64,000 bases of DNA from Cryptomeria japonica. Taxonomy: Eukaryota; Streptophyta; Pinopsida; Cupressales; Cupressaceae. Made by a program: the position numbers and the translations under genes. The stretch spans positions 186,470,770-186,534,769 of the forward strand of contig NC_081406.1 in assembly GCF_030272615.1 (NCBI RefSeq). The letters run 5' to 3'. The notes beneath the pieces were generated by a model, which saw only the letters and a program-made list of their open reading frames with translations, was not told where the DNA came from and did no database searches. This document shows positions 12,128 to 24,900 of this stretch, in pieces (positions within the stretch are counted from its first letter, which is position 1; each line of letters starts with the position of its first letter).

Positions 12128-13316
12128 ATAACAATGGCCAAACAATTTATTTGTTCCACTTGGCACCATTAGGTGTAAGTAAAGCCATGTAGGTGTCTAA
12201 TGAAACAACAAGCCATAATATTACCATAGAGATGCATCACAAAGCATCAATAAAGGTCTAAAAGCGAAATTTGTATCTCAAAACTACCTAATGCACTAGA
12301 TCAAAGATAAGTAGGTGTGCTTGAAAGTGGTCCGTCAAGTTTTCTATTAGCACATGCTATCCTCTCTTCTCTTTGAGGCAACCCCCCTCTCCTTTCTTAA
12401 GAGGGATGACAATGTGATAAGTGAGATACCTCCTATTGAGGACCCAACCTTGCTAAAATTTATTAAGGATACAACCTTGTTAAAATCTATTGAAGAAGGT
12501 CAATAACCTTTGGTGCCCCAAGAGGATTCTCAATTTATCTCAACTAGCTAGTAAGGAGTGCTCATTATGGATCACTTGTGAATCCTAATCCTAATAGAAG
12601 TTTCTACCATGATATATGTGGTGTTGCCAAGGACACATCCTTCCTACACACACAAAGTATGGGTTAGCACCAAAATAATCAACATTTATAAGGCCAAGCT
12701 AAGGCATACCAAATATTATATAATAAAAATTATTATATAGAGGAAAGAACTTGAAACAATCACAAATCAAATGTACACCAATCGAAAGAGTAAGCACATA
12801 AAATAGAGTTCCCAATCCTACAACCCAAGTTTAGATATCAAATGTAATGCCTCAAGACAATTGCGCATGATATTAGCCAAGTAATCAATCTCTTTATTTT
12901 TTTAAATAATGATATTTATAATTGAAACAAGGCATTATCATGCCACATTAAATACTAACATGAGAAATTGATGTACTTTTATTCTCAATGAAACTCTCAT
13001 GCAAATGACATCACCACACCAAGAAAGTGGCACACACAAAAGACTCACTAAGAGAGGGTATCAGAGTTGGCCAAACTTTGATACTCAAGGGCTAATACTA
13101 GAGCTAGTTGAACTCTAATAACTAAGGGGTGGTACCAAAGGTGGCCTAAGTCCTCGATACCCAGTCCTTGAGTGCATTGAATAATCAAATTTGAAAAATC
13201 AATATCTCAAAATTGATAAAGTGACTTCTAAGTTATCATTTACTTTATCAATATCAAATCATCTTAGATATCTAAGATTTAATTATATCATGCGATTAAT
13301 TATTAAATAATTAAAT
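12128..13316. other. Intergenic, no supported feature
   Basis: No long frame, RNA gene or clear repeat is visible; the sequence is AT-rich and frames are short in all six readings. Confidence 0.5.
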
Positions 13317-13667
13317 CCTAAAAATATCTATAAATGCACTTTTTAATCTTTGCCATGCATACAAATTTAAGAAAATAAAATATCTAAAATAATAAAAGTA
13401 AAAAATATTATTATCCTAAAAATATCTATAAATGCACTTTTTAATCTTTGCCATGCGTACAAACTTAAGAAAATAAAATATCTAAAATAATAAAAGTAAA
13501 ATATATTATTATCCTAAAAATATCTATAAATGCACTTTTTAATCTTTGCCATGCTACAAACTTAAGAAAATAAAATATCTAAAATAATAAAAGTAAAAAA
13601 ATTATTATCCTAAAAATATCTATAAATGCACTTTTTAATCTTTGCCATGCGTACAAACTTAAGAAAA
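13317..13667. repeat. Tandem repeat, about 3.6 copies of a 96-98 bp unit
   Basis: Units beginning cctaaaaatatctataaatgc start at 13317, 13415, 13513 and 13609 and are near-identical, each containing ttaatctttgccatgc. The last copy stops after cttaagaaaa. Confidence 0.9.
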
Positions 13668-14731
13668 GTATGAGTGCAATTAGCAGTTTAAAGATTGTTA
13701 TGACATGGAAATATATTTAAATGATTAAGAGTTCTAGTAATAACTATATATCTATTTTTTTTGTATCAATTTTTTTATCACTTTCCATGGTTTGTCAAGA
13801 GGGTGAAAAGTATGATAAAAAATTATGATCCAAAATGTTATAAAAATCACCTAAATAATTATTATTAGAATAATTCTCAACCATTTACATGGATTATGGA
13901 AATGGCATTAGAGTAATCGTTTCATGTAATTACAAGTGTTAATTAATTTTTTGAGTTATAGGTGAAACACATATAGTTTAAGAATTGAATTATTAGTCGT
14001 GGAAGAAGCGCTTAGAACTTAAATTATGCAACCACTATTTAACCAAAAATTCATTAGATTTCCTTCTGTAGCTTTAGAAAAATAACATGACAACAAAAGG
14101 ATCTATGATTTGATAGTTAATTAAAAGAAGATAAAACTAAAAGATTTAAAATTTTAGTAGGTTTGCTAATGAAATTAAACTAAATTTCATGAGAGCTTGC
14201 GATAGAAGACCATTAAAGAAAGAATGATAAGTTTACTCAAATTAGAGGTAGTAAAATCTACTCTTAGTTTTATTTCAAACATCACATAAGCTAACATTTA
14301 TGAGAGCACTTATAAGAGTAAAAATAAATAAACATGCTAAGTTATTCGTTTACTAGATGATCACAACTATATTGAATTTGATGTTTCTTAATGAAGATGA
14401 GTTACTCTTCTCCATGGTTTTTTAATTCATAATGAATATCAATAAATTGTAAGCACTCTCAAGCTATGTCTCTATACAAAATTAATTTACTCTCCATTTA
14501 GAGAAGATTAATTTTATATGTTATATAATATTTCATGTCTTTACATTCTTTATGACATCTTTGATATTTATCTAGCATGGTTATATATTTTATGGCACTA
14601 TTCTTATGATACTTTAAGGACACCTTACATTATTAAGTAATGCCATTACATTACATGTTTATTTTCAAATGATCATAATATTTTAATAGATAAAATAAAC
14701 CAAAACAAAATAAATATTTTATCCAAATTAT
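13668..14731. other. Intergenic, contains a patch similar to the polygalacturonase upstream region
   Basis: No gene is seen. At about 14395-14464 an agatgagttactcttctcca segment followed by attgtaagcactctca matches 18755-18811, upstream of the polygalacturonase, with a few mismatches. Confidence 0.4.
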
Positions 14732-15430
14732 TCACAAAGTCACACAAAATTTCTTTTCAATTGATTCTATCTTTATCATCCCAACCCCCAATTCAACACA
14801 AAATAGATTCCAAATTTCTTTAGCATAAAACATTAAAAAAAACACATGCTTACCAAATTTGGGTTTCTTGTAGATATTACATGTATCCAAACTAGAAGAG
14901 ACCACATTACAAGGTAAATTTTGGAGAATTAGTAACCATTTGAAGCATGCCTTTTTAGGCTCTACCAAATTTGACCATAAAAACTTAAAAATATTGGACC
15001 ATTGTTTGTCAAATAAATCCATATTCCAACTACTATTAATATTCTTAGAGATACATTTAGATTCATTAAAGTTTTATACACATTTTTGGCTTTAATTTTA
15101 ATGTATGGATTTGAGTCATCAATCCACTTGAAGGGTTCAAGAATATTAGTAATAGGTTCACATAACATAGAAAATTTAAGAGCAATGCAAGATGCTTTGA
15201 GGATGGAATGAATTCTCTATTTTGAAGGAGGTAAATCTATAAGATATCATTGAAAAATCCATTAACCTTGTTGGACCAAGACTTAGTTGAGAAATGTTGC
15301 AATAATGCAAGACATTTACCTTTGTGTTCTAAGTTCCACTATATAAACTTAGAGAGGTGGACCTTATTGTTTCCAAAATCCAAAGCCCCACAATTTTGGA
15401 TCTTACTCCTAACTTGTTCCCATAATCTAG
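14732..15430 (-). pseudogene. Degraded LINE (L1-type) reverse transcriptase C-terminal fragment
   Basis: Minus-strand frames at 14962-15168 and 14732-15022 read through a zinc-binding reverse-transcriptase tail (zf-RVT). The pattern is WSNIFKFLWSNLVEPKKACFKW, then LQNLPCNVV, then C-x2-C-like, HVFF and AKEIWNLF spacing as in plant L1 ORF2. Upstream (15170-15430) broken frames show CGALDFGNNKV-like and SWSNKV-like pieces expected just before this domain. Several frameshifts and stops mark it as dead; no ends or target duplication were found. Confidence 0.6.
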
Positions 15431-15555
15431 TAAGGGATACAAAGATTTTTTTGATCATTAGATCACAAAAGGGATTAAATTACATGTTTATATTACGCAT
15501 AACATGTGCTTATGTATTTCTACACTTTTTGCACTTACATGCTTTATCTTTATAA

Positions 15556-16600
15556 TGACACTTGTCCTCATATGTAGGGATAAAATTAAGGGTAGTCTTT
15601 TGTTCCCCCTCACATGATCTTTCATGTACTTTTACTTATACCTTCTATAACATTATCCATTTTTCATGTATAAATCATTTATGGCATTTGATTTTATCAT
15701 CTTTACTTCAGATCTTTATGTAGAAATTGAATTATTTTATTTAATGAATTGATAAAACCAAATAATTCATCAACAATTATGCCTCTAACCCCAATGACCC
15801 TAATTAATTTTCATTAATACATGTTTCCTCATTTCAGATTATATTCAAATGGGATTTGGTCTCTTAAAGTAAATCATGCTCATGCTCACATCCTCCAAAT
15901 TTTCTAATATGCTTTTCACTTATCTTGAGCCAGCCCATAAATTGCCAAATTAGATGACTACCAATCAACTTGTATGCTAAAATAATTGAATTAATTCCAA
16001 GGATATAAAGACAAGATTTAGGATACTTTCATCAAGAAATAATATTAGAGATTCTAAAAATCATATCAATTAACAAGTAGTAGTATTAGAGATTTTGAAA
16101 ATCATATCAATTAACAAGTAGTAGCAAATCATATATTATTATATTAGCACTTTAGGCATTCTTCATCTACATGTATTTTGTGTCTTCTAATCAAATATGT
16201 AATCAATAGAGGGTTGGAATTAGAGTTAAGGAAGTCCTCTACTACAACCCTCTTATATTAGAATATTTGTGGTGTTTCTTAGTAAACTTGCATATGCTTT
16301 AGAAGCTTAAAATAGTAGAGGACAAAATCATGATGGAGTAGACAAGATCATGCCAACAAAGCCAAAATTAAATGTTATCTTATTTATAATATACATTAGG
16401 AGCGTATCAAAGACAAAATCTTTAGACAATATCAATATCATTAGTCTAGATCTAATCATTTAGTGCATTATTGTCGAATTGATAAATCAATCAATACATC
16501 TCAACATCAAGAAAACTTAATACCTTCTAACTTCTTATCTACTTTATCAATATCAACTCTTTTTATTTTAAATATCTGAACTCTAATAATATTATACCTC
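15556..16600. other. Intergenic, one short tandem duplication
   Basis: No gene is seen. A 42-base unit (attagagattnt-aaaatcatatcaattaacaag) is duplicated at about 16044-16128. Confidence 0.5.
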
Positions 16601-17725
16601 GTAAATCCTGGAGACTCAGGTTTCTTGCTGTCTGGTCCGCCACCACTGAACCCAAGATTGCACACTTTGCTTGGTGTGTTCTTTTTCAAGGGTTGCCTTT
16701 GGGTTCCAGACTTAAGCATTTGAGGGTTCCTGATCCCCGGTGCCCCTTTTGTTGTCACCCAAAAACTTTTATGCACATTTTTTGGTTCTGTAGAAGAGCT
16801 CAACAGTATTGGAGTTGGATCCATGATTTTTTTCGGCCTTTTCGGCCTAAGCCCTTTTCTTGGCATATGGATCTTCTGGGAGATTCGCCTAGAATCCCCT
16901 TCAAGTTTTCCTAGACATGACATGCTTTCAGAATGGAGATCCTATTTACTCTTTGGAAAGATAGAAATGTTGTTCTTTTTACTCACAACTCTTTGGATAT
17001 TAATGTCTCGCTTTATACTAAAACATGCATTTGTAATAATGTATTAATGCAGATTCAGGTACAAGCAAATAAAGTGGCTCTTGAGGTGGGCCACTTACTA
17101 GAGCTCCTTCAACATTGGGGCAATGCCCCTTGTGCGGTTGCCAGAGTGCCGTCAGATTCTGTTTCTGTCGATTGCACTCCACCCCATGACTGCTGCCATG
17201 GCCAAAGTTCCTCTGCCAGACGCTCTCAGACCCCGCGGTCCTAGGCTCCTCACTGCTCCTCTGGTGGGAGAGACGATGCGTGGAGGTGCCGCTCGGCTTC
17301 TCCTCCGCGTTGTGGCTCTGCCTCGGGGTGGCCTTCTGCTTCTCCTGTTACTTTGGCTCTTGCTGCCGGTGACGGCTCTGGGTGGCTTGCTGCCACCACC
17401 TCCAAGTTTCCTCGTCTGGCTCTGGCTATTGTGCCTCCTAGGTGGGAGGAAGGAGAAGAAGAAAAAGACCCAGAAGATGGATGGTCCGTGCTCGACCCGA
17501 CTCTTGGCCCTGCTGATGTATGGGGCAAGAAAGATGATCCAGATCCTCTCCCCTTGGCTGCCTCTGCTTTGGCCGCTTGAAGAAGTTTTTTGACGAATAA
17601 CTTTGTTTTTTAACTCCGGCTTTTTGCCATGTGATTCTCGCGGGGTGATCTTGTATCCCCTGACCTTTTTTTGTCAATACGTACTTTAATATTTTTATCT
17701 AATAGAGAAGGCCTATTCATCAAAA
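16601..17725 (+). mobile_element. 3' fragment of a LINE, GC-rich, different lineage from the one at 14.7 kb
   Basis: From 16601 the + strand encodes a zf-RVT domain: WRLRFLAVWSATTEPKIAHF, FAWCVLFQGLPLGSRLKHL, then CPFC, H, C spacing and AQQYWSWIHDFF, ending at a TGA-type break near 16914. A frame shift leads into TLWKDRNVVLF, the usual post-domain segment. After about 17100 the composition turns sharply GC-rich, with a low-complexity proline/alanine/acidic tail up to the TGA at 17578-17580. The stretch to 17725 (ttcatcaaaataat) resembles a plant LINE 3' UTR. It is 5'-truncated and frameshifted. Confidence 0.65.
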
Positions 17726-17800
17726 TAATATTATACTATTTATTTAAGAATATTAGATATTTCTTTCTAATATCCTTTTGAATCATAACATAGATTCCAA

Positions 17801-17960
17801 TGGGTTGAGCTTAATTGGTTAAAGAATTGAACTCTCAATGTGGAGACTCAAATTCAAATCCTAATGAGGCATTTAATATGGAGATCTAAGTTGTGTCTCT
17901 TGGTCTTCTATAGTTGGATTCTAAACATGGAGGTTGTTTCTAAAAAGTAAATGTTTAAGT
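17801..17960 (+). mobile_element. Possible tRNA-derived SINE
   Basis: An A-box-like tgagcttaattgg (17806-17818) and a B-box-like aattcaaatcct (17851-17862) are spaced like a tRNA promoter. The sequence resembles the head of the better-supported SINE at 50997. No poly(A) tail or target duplication was identified, so the ends are uncertain. Confidence 0.35.
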
Positions 17961-18069
17961 TGTGACTCTTCGCCTTTCATAGGTGGTTTCTAGTGTGGTT
18001 GCTTTAAAGAAGCTGATGTTAGTCTAATGGTTGCGCTTGCAAGAACTTTTATTGGTCTCATATTGATGT

Positions 18070-18949
18070 ATGCATTAGCATAATATTTATAAACAATTAG
18101 CAATAGAAAAGATAAATTATAGCATAATCCTATGCAGTTGTTTGCTTTCTAATTTATGGAAATGGAAATGGATCCTTTTATAGTCAGATATCAGACCATC
18201 TGTTTTTTGGTACACAGATGACTTACAATAAATGAGACTGCCCCATTCTCCATACAGGAGACACCTAACTGTTCTACAAACAAGGTATACAAGTTTTCCA
18301 CCATTACAGCTTAAGAATTGAAACTTAGTTGAAATTTCAGCTATAAATGAAGAAGAAACTGTTATTTAATCATGTATATACAATATATATACATATCATT
18401 TTTTCTTTTTAAAATATCAAATAAATTCTATAATTTAACCATTAATATAAGAAACAGATCTATAAAGAAAATTAAAAAACCATTTGGACCACCCAACCCC
18501 CCCCCAAAAAAACCTCAAAATTTTGACCAGTCCCTGATTTTAAAAAATTCAGTTAGATTGCATGGGACCCTGCTGTTAGAGGACCAATTCAACAAGGAAG
18601 ACATAGGTAGCCAACCCACTCTACTTTGTATCAGACAACATATAAACTAATAAAATATGAGATCTCAAAAGTAATCAACAAGAAATAAAATATGGTAAAA
18701 GTTACTGATTCACCAGGCCCTCAAAGCTAAACTGACTTTGCTGTTTCTTCACGCAGATGAATTACTTTTCTCCACTGGTTCGATGGAAACTAATATTGTA
18801 AGCACTCTCATCCTACGTTCTTCCTTTGCTTGCCTCATAATCTCCTCAATCCCACCTTTTGCTTTATCTTTACACTACATTAATACTCCATTTTCCTTCT
18901 CCCCTACATAATACGGTGGGCAAATCATGTCTTTTCACTGAGTCTCTAC
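18070..18949. promoter_or_regulatory. Upstream region of the polygalacturonase gene
   Basis: No coding content. It is pyrimidine-rich just before the start codon. A TATA-like atataaac occurs near 18640, about 300 bases upstream of the ATG, but no transcription start can be read from sequence. Confidence 0.3.
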
Positions 18950-21900
18950 ATGAGAATGTATTGTTATCTCCTTTCAGTGGGTGTGCCCAAGCCCACCATA
19001 ATCACCACCATTATACTTGTTTGCACCATTTGGTTTTGTACAGCAGATGCAGGGATATTGAGCCTCCCTAAGAATTATACAGGTATTCATTCAGCAGAAG
19101 AACAAGTGTGTGTTGTGGAACATGGGCAAATGGTGGCTGTTAATGTTGATAGCTTTGGAGCATTGGGAGATGGGTACTCTGATGACACTCAGGTTCCACC
19201 ATTTCCTTCCATTATTGTTCTTGCATTTTGTTTAATGGTTGCTTCATTCAGTCTTTAATTTAATGGAATGGGCCAGGCGTTTGTGAGTGCTTGGAAAACA
19301 GCTTGCTCTATTCCCAATTCAGTGTTTCTTGTACCTGAAGAAAAGTCTTACCTGGTTAAGCCCTACAAGTTCAGAGGCCCTTGCCAGGATGGTGGCATCG
19401 TTATCCATGTATATATATTCTTATCTCTTATTCTAATTTTAAAAATATGTTTTCTAGCAGTTTATAACCAGTCTATATATCTTTAAAAATTTTATATAAA
19501 ATATGTTCATAGATATATTTTTGAAGAAAATTGAAATGCATCTTACAAACATCTTGTGTCTTTTTTAAAAGGAAGAACATATGTTTATCTCTTGCAAACA
19601 CACTATTAAAAGTTATTAAGAAGAGGTAGATTTATAGTGGTTGTTAGTCAAACTCTTGAGCTAAATGGAGATTACAAACGATTGGAACAAAAAAAAGATA
19701 AATTGTAGAAGATCAAAGAATTATAGTTTGAAATTTCACCTTCAATATCATTTTGGAGATCTGAAAGTAGAACTTCAAGATAAAATCAATTATTTAAAAT
19801 GATAAAAATTGAATTAAACATATCATTTATATCATTTACTTTTCTAACATCTAATCTACTACTTCTATTTTTTTTCTTTTTCCTATAATTAAATTGGTAT
19901 TAAAAAGTAAATGAAGAAATGTGAAGACATTTAAGTTTATTAAGTCATTCTAGGTAATCTTTTTTTTTTTTTTTACAAATAAAATGAATTATTATTGTTT
20001 TTATAAAGATAAAATACTAAGAGAATCAATAAAATTGTCTTTTAAGAATAAGTGGTTCTAGGGTCAAATCTCATTTATATACCCACACATTGGAAGTAAT
20101 AGAATATTGATAGCTTTTAAGTGAATTAAATATTTTCATCAATTAAACTTTAAAAAATTAGATTTCATATATTTAATTAATTATGGACTTTGATATGACA
20201 TGGAGTGATTATAATATAATTTTTAATATATGTTTGGTTGTGAGGGTTGATTTATTGTTGAAAAAAAATATTTATTTTTTAAATTATTTAAGAAAAAAAA
20301 TTAATTAACATAACTTTTTCAATTACATTATCGAATAACTTATTATTAAATATATATTTAGTAAACTATATATAAAAATAATTTAAAATTACATATATGT
20401 TTTATAAAATGCAATGTCCATACAATTAACATTAAAAAATAAAAATATATTCCAAATTTAATTGATCATGAAATTCTCTATAAGCCCATTCTTTAAGTTA
20501 AAACTACAATTATCTTAAAGCTTGAGATTGTGATTTTCGATTTGCTATTGAGCTTTAAAAACAAACTTCCCATTTCAGAATGAATTTCACCGGCCAAATT
20601 GTTCTCCACAAATAATGGAAAGTATTTCATTAGTTAGTGTGACCTTCAACGTACATGTTCAAGTTTTAATTATTTAGATATACATTTATCTTTTTTTCCT
20701 ACTAAGCAACCTTTGCTACAATGGATGCTTCTATCTATTAATTTTTTTATTATATAAATTAAAATTATAACTAAAAACATTTATTTTCTCATGGAATATA
20801 AGATAAGGAGTTTGATTTTAAATTTGTGAAAAATATATTTTATTTGTTATTTATCTTTTTTTAATGATATTGTTATCAAGATTTAATTATTTTCTTGTAG
20901 TGGATTTTGGATAAGATCATGTGCGAGTTTTTAGATCAACATGTGTGATCCGAAATGTTGATCTAAAAACTCGCACACGATTTTATCCAGAAATTTACTA
21001 CAAGAAATTCGATGGATTGTGGAAATCTTATATCACTAAGATGTAACTATCTAGTTTTGAGTCAAATTTATGATCTATATATTATAGGTAGTGTTCACAA
21101 GAACCAAAATCATTCATTTATCAATAATGAATGTTAAGTGAATGATTCATTTTAGAATCGTGAAAATACTACTAATAAAATATGAATAATGAGTTTGACT
21201 CAAAACTAGACACTTAAATCTTGATAGCAATATCATTAAAGAAAAAATCAAACTAGTTATCGGCCAACCTTAAACCACACTCACTAAGCAACATATTAAC
21301 CCTAGAGAATGTTAGTCAACTCTGAGTGTTTAACACTTTTAAGTCTAGAAGTGTATTCTTAGTGCGACCACACACCTTAAGCAACATATTAAACGTAGAA
21401 AATGTCAGTCAACTCTGAGTGTTTAACACTTTTAAGTCTAGAAATGTAAGCTTAGTGTGTCTGATTTAAGCCCTTTCCTCGTGATCTAATATTCATGAGA
21501 AAGTGAAATGGGTATTAAGTGAATCATTCATTTCCATAAAAACGATTAAAATCAAATTCATTATCCAATATTTAAAAAAAAAAGTGAAATGAATGTCAAA
21601 TGAAACATTCAATTTTATGAGATGAATTCGTGTGAATACTACATACTATATACTAAAAAATTATGCAATTGAATGTTGATATAATTTAACCTACTGACAA
21701 AATAACTCTACTTATTTCTTTAGATGATATATTGATAATGATCCTTGTTGGCCTAAAAAATATGGTATGATTTGAGAAATGTACAGATAGCAGGGACTTT
21801 GATGGCTCCGGACGATCCAACAACATGGGATCCTCATAGTCCACGAAATTGGCTTGTATTTTCCGATTTAAATGGAGCAACTATTCAAGGAGGTGGCATT

Positions 21901-24900
21901 ATTGATGGCTCTGGCCATAATTGGTGGGCGCAGTCTTGTAAAATCAATAAAACAAATGTAAGTAAGAGCACCCACTGAAAGCAGAGGCTTATTCACGAAC
22001 AAGTTGTGCATTAATGGGTGACTGAATGAATTTTCATTTTGTGTTACAGCCATGCCGATCTGCCCCAACGGTATAACCTCTCAAGACACAAGCTTATATT
22101 TCATTGAGCAATGAAATTTATGTGATGGAAATCTGACTGTCCAATCGAAACAAACAGGCATTGACAATTGATTCAAGCTTGAATGTGAGAATAACGAATT
22201 TGAGGTTTCAGAACAGCCAGCAGATGCATATTGTAATCGCTCGTTGTACTGGAGTTGAAGTCTCCGATTTGCAGGTTGTTGCTCCTCAGAATAGTCCGAA
22301 TACTGATGGAATTCATATCACCTCGTCCCAGAATGTGTTAGTTGAACGATGCTCTATTGCAACAGGTAAGTATCTGCTCAATTTATATGTTCTACAGTCG
22401 ATGCTAGTTTTTTGATACAGGATTTTATATCATTGTTATTTGATACAGGATTATAAGTCTATTATGTTGATATCTTATCTTTAGAGTTAAGGGATTAAAG
22501 AGTATTCATTCATTCAATGTTATGTGGGATGCGATCATCATTTTATCTATATTTTTGGGAGTTTTGTATCTTTGAATAGCGCAATCAAAGAACATACTAT
22601 TATTTTTGTCAATTATAAGGGCAAGCTTAAACACCACACTCTAAGCTTTGACTTGTTTGGATGGTTCATTTGAAATCACATTAATAGATGAGCTCACTTA
22701 TGAATGTGATTTTAAATTAGCCACTTGAACAAGTTAAAATTTAACCACCTATTATCAAAGAACATACCATCACCCTCACCAATTATAAGGACAAACTTAA
22801 ACTAGACACTCTAAGCTTTGACTTGCTTAGGTGGCTCATCTGAAATAACATAAATAGATGGGCCCACTTATGAATGTGATTTGAAATGAGTCACCTAAAC
22901 AAGTCAAAACTTGGGCACCCAGATTATCAAGGAACATATCATGACCCTCACCAATTATAAGGGCAAGCTTAAACAAGACACTCTAAGCTTTGACTTGTTT
23001 AGCTGGCTCATTTGAAATCACATCAATAGATGGGCCCACTTATGAATGTGATTTCAGAAGAGTCACTTAAACAAGTTGAATGACCACCTATTATCAAGGA
23101 ACATACCATCACTCTCACCCCAAAAATGGCAAGCTTAAACAACACATTATAAGCTTTGACTTGCCTAGGTGGTTTATCTGAAATCAGTGAGGGTGATGGT
23201 ATGTTTCTTGATAACAGTTGGCCAAGTTTTGAATTGTTTAGGTGACTCTTCTAAAGACACATTCATAAGTGGGCCCATCTATTAATGTGATTTTAGATGA
23301 GCCACCTAAGCACTTGTCAAAGTTTAGAGTGTTTTGTTTAAGCTTTCCCTTATGATTGGTGAGGATGATGGTACATTCACTAATGATAGGTGGTCAAGTT
23401 TGGACTTGTTCATGTGTCTCTTCTAAAATCACATTCATAAGTGGACTCATCAATTAATGTGATTTTAGATGAGGCACATAAGCAAGTCAAATCTTAGAGT
23501 GTGTTGTTTAGGCTTGCTCGGAACATACCATCACATAGAAAAGCTTAAACAACATACTCTAAGCTTTGACTTGCTTAGGTGGCTCACCTGAAATCACATT
23601 AATAAGTGGGCCCATCTATTGATGTGATTTTAGAAGACCCATCTAAACAAGTCGAAACTTGGCCATCTATTATCAAGGAACTTACCATCACCCTCACTAA
23701 TTTTAGATGAGCCACCTAAAAGTCAAATATTAGAGTGTGTTGTTTAAGTTTGTCCTTATGATTAGTGAGGGTGATGGTATGTTCCTTGAAAATAGGTGGC
23801 CAAGTTAGACTTGTTTACCCGATTTTTCTAAAATCACATTTATAAGTGGGCCCATTTATTAATGTGATTTCATGTGAGCCACCCAAGCAAGTCAAAGCTT
23901 AGAGTATGTTTTTTAAGTTTCCCATTATAATTGGTGAGGATGATAGTACGTTCCTTGATAATAGGTGACCAAGTTTCAACTTGTTTAGGTGGCTCTTTTG
24001 AAATAACATTCATAAATAAGTCGATTTATTAATGTGAATTTTGATGAGCCACCTAAGCAAGACAAAGCTTGGAGTGTGTTGTTTAAGCTTGCCCTAATGG
24101 ATGATATAATAAAACAACATGTCATCACTCTCACCAATTATAATACAACCCTTTGGTTTCAATACTAATTTTAAAATTAATATCATTATTTACATAAGAC
24201 CCTTAAAATCCTCATTTTAAACAAAATTTTCTAGAAAAAACAATCACTAATTAAAATCACACAAAATCGTCAATTTAGAACTATTTTATTTATATAAACT
24301 TAATTTTTTTATAAATACTATATTTATTATTATTAAATATTAATATTTTGATTATAAATGATTGTCATTTGTAAATTTAAGCTACAAGAATAGAATTTTT
24401 ACTCACACAATTCAAAATATTACACCACCTCTTATTTGCCATTATCGAATACTTCTAAAAATGAATAATTAAATATAAGTTCCACAATAAAATTATATTT
24501 TAATTTTTTTTGTTTTGTGTTTAACATTACCTAGTTTTCATTTCACTCCATTGCTTTGTCCAGGAGATGACTGCATTTCAATCGTCACAGGAAGTGGAAA
24601 CATCAAAATCACAGAAGTTTTGTGCGGACCAGGACATGGCATAAGGTATTTATTAAAATTTAATGAACCCATTATATTATCTTACAAAAAAAATGGAGTC
24701 CGGCTTAATTCAATATTTGTAAAACAGCATAGGAAGCCTTGGAAAGGACAAGAGTGTAGGATACGTATCAGGAATAATGGTGGAGGAGACAACACTTACA
24801 GGCACCACCAATGGCCTGCGCATTAAAACCTGGCAGGTTACAACTAAATGCTACACAATGTCACTCATCTTCCATTGTTGATTATATCTTCAAGCTTCTG

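Noticed and set aside
17123-17593. Leucine-rich 156-codon frame
   Set aside because: It lies in a GC-rich LINE tail; the hydrophobic runs come from reading CTN-rich repeats out of frame, and no family motif is present.
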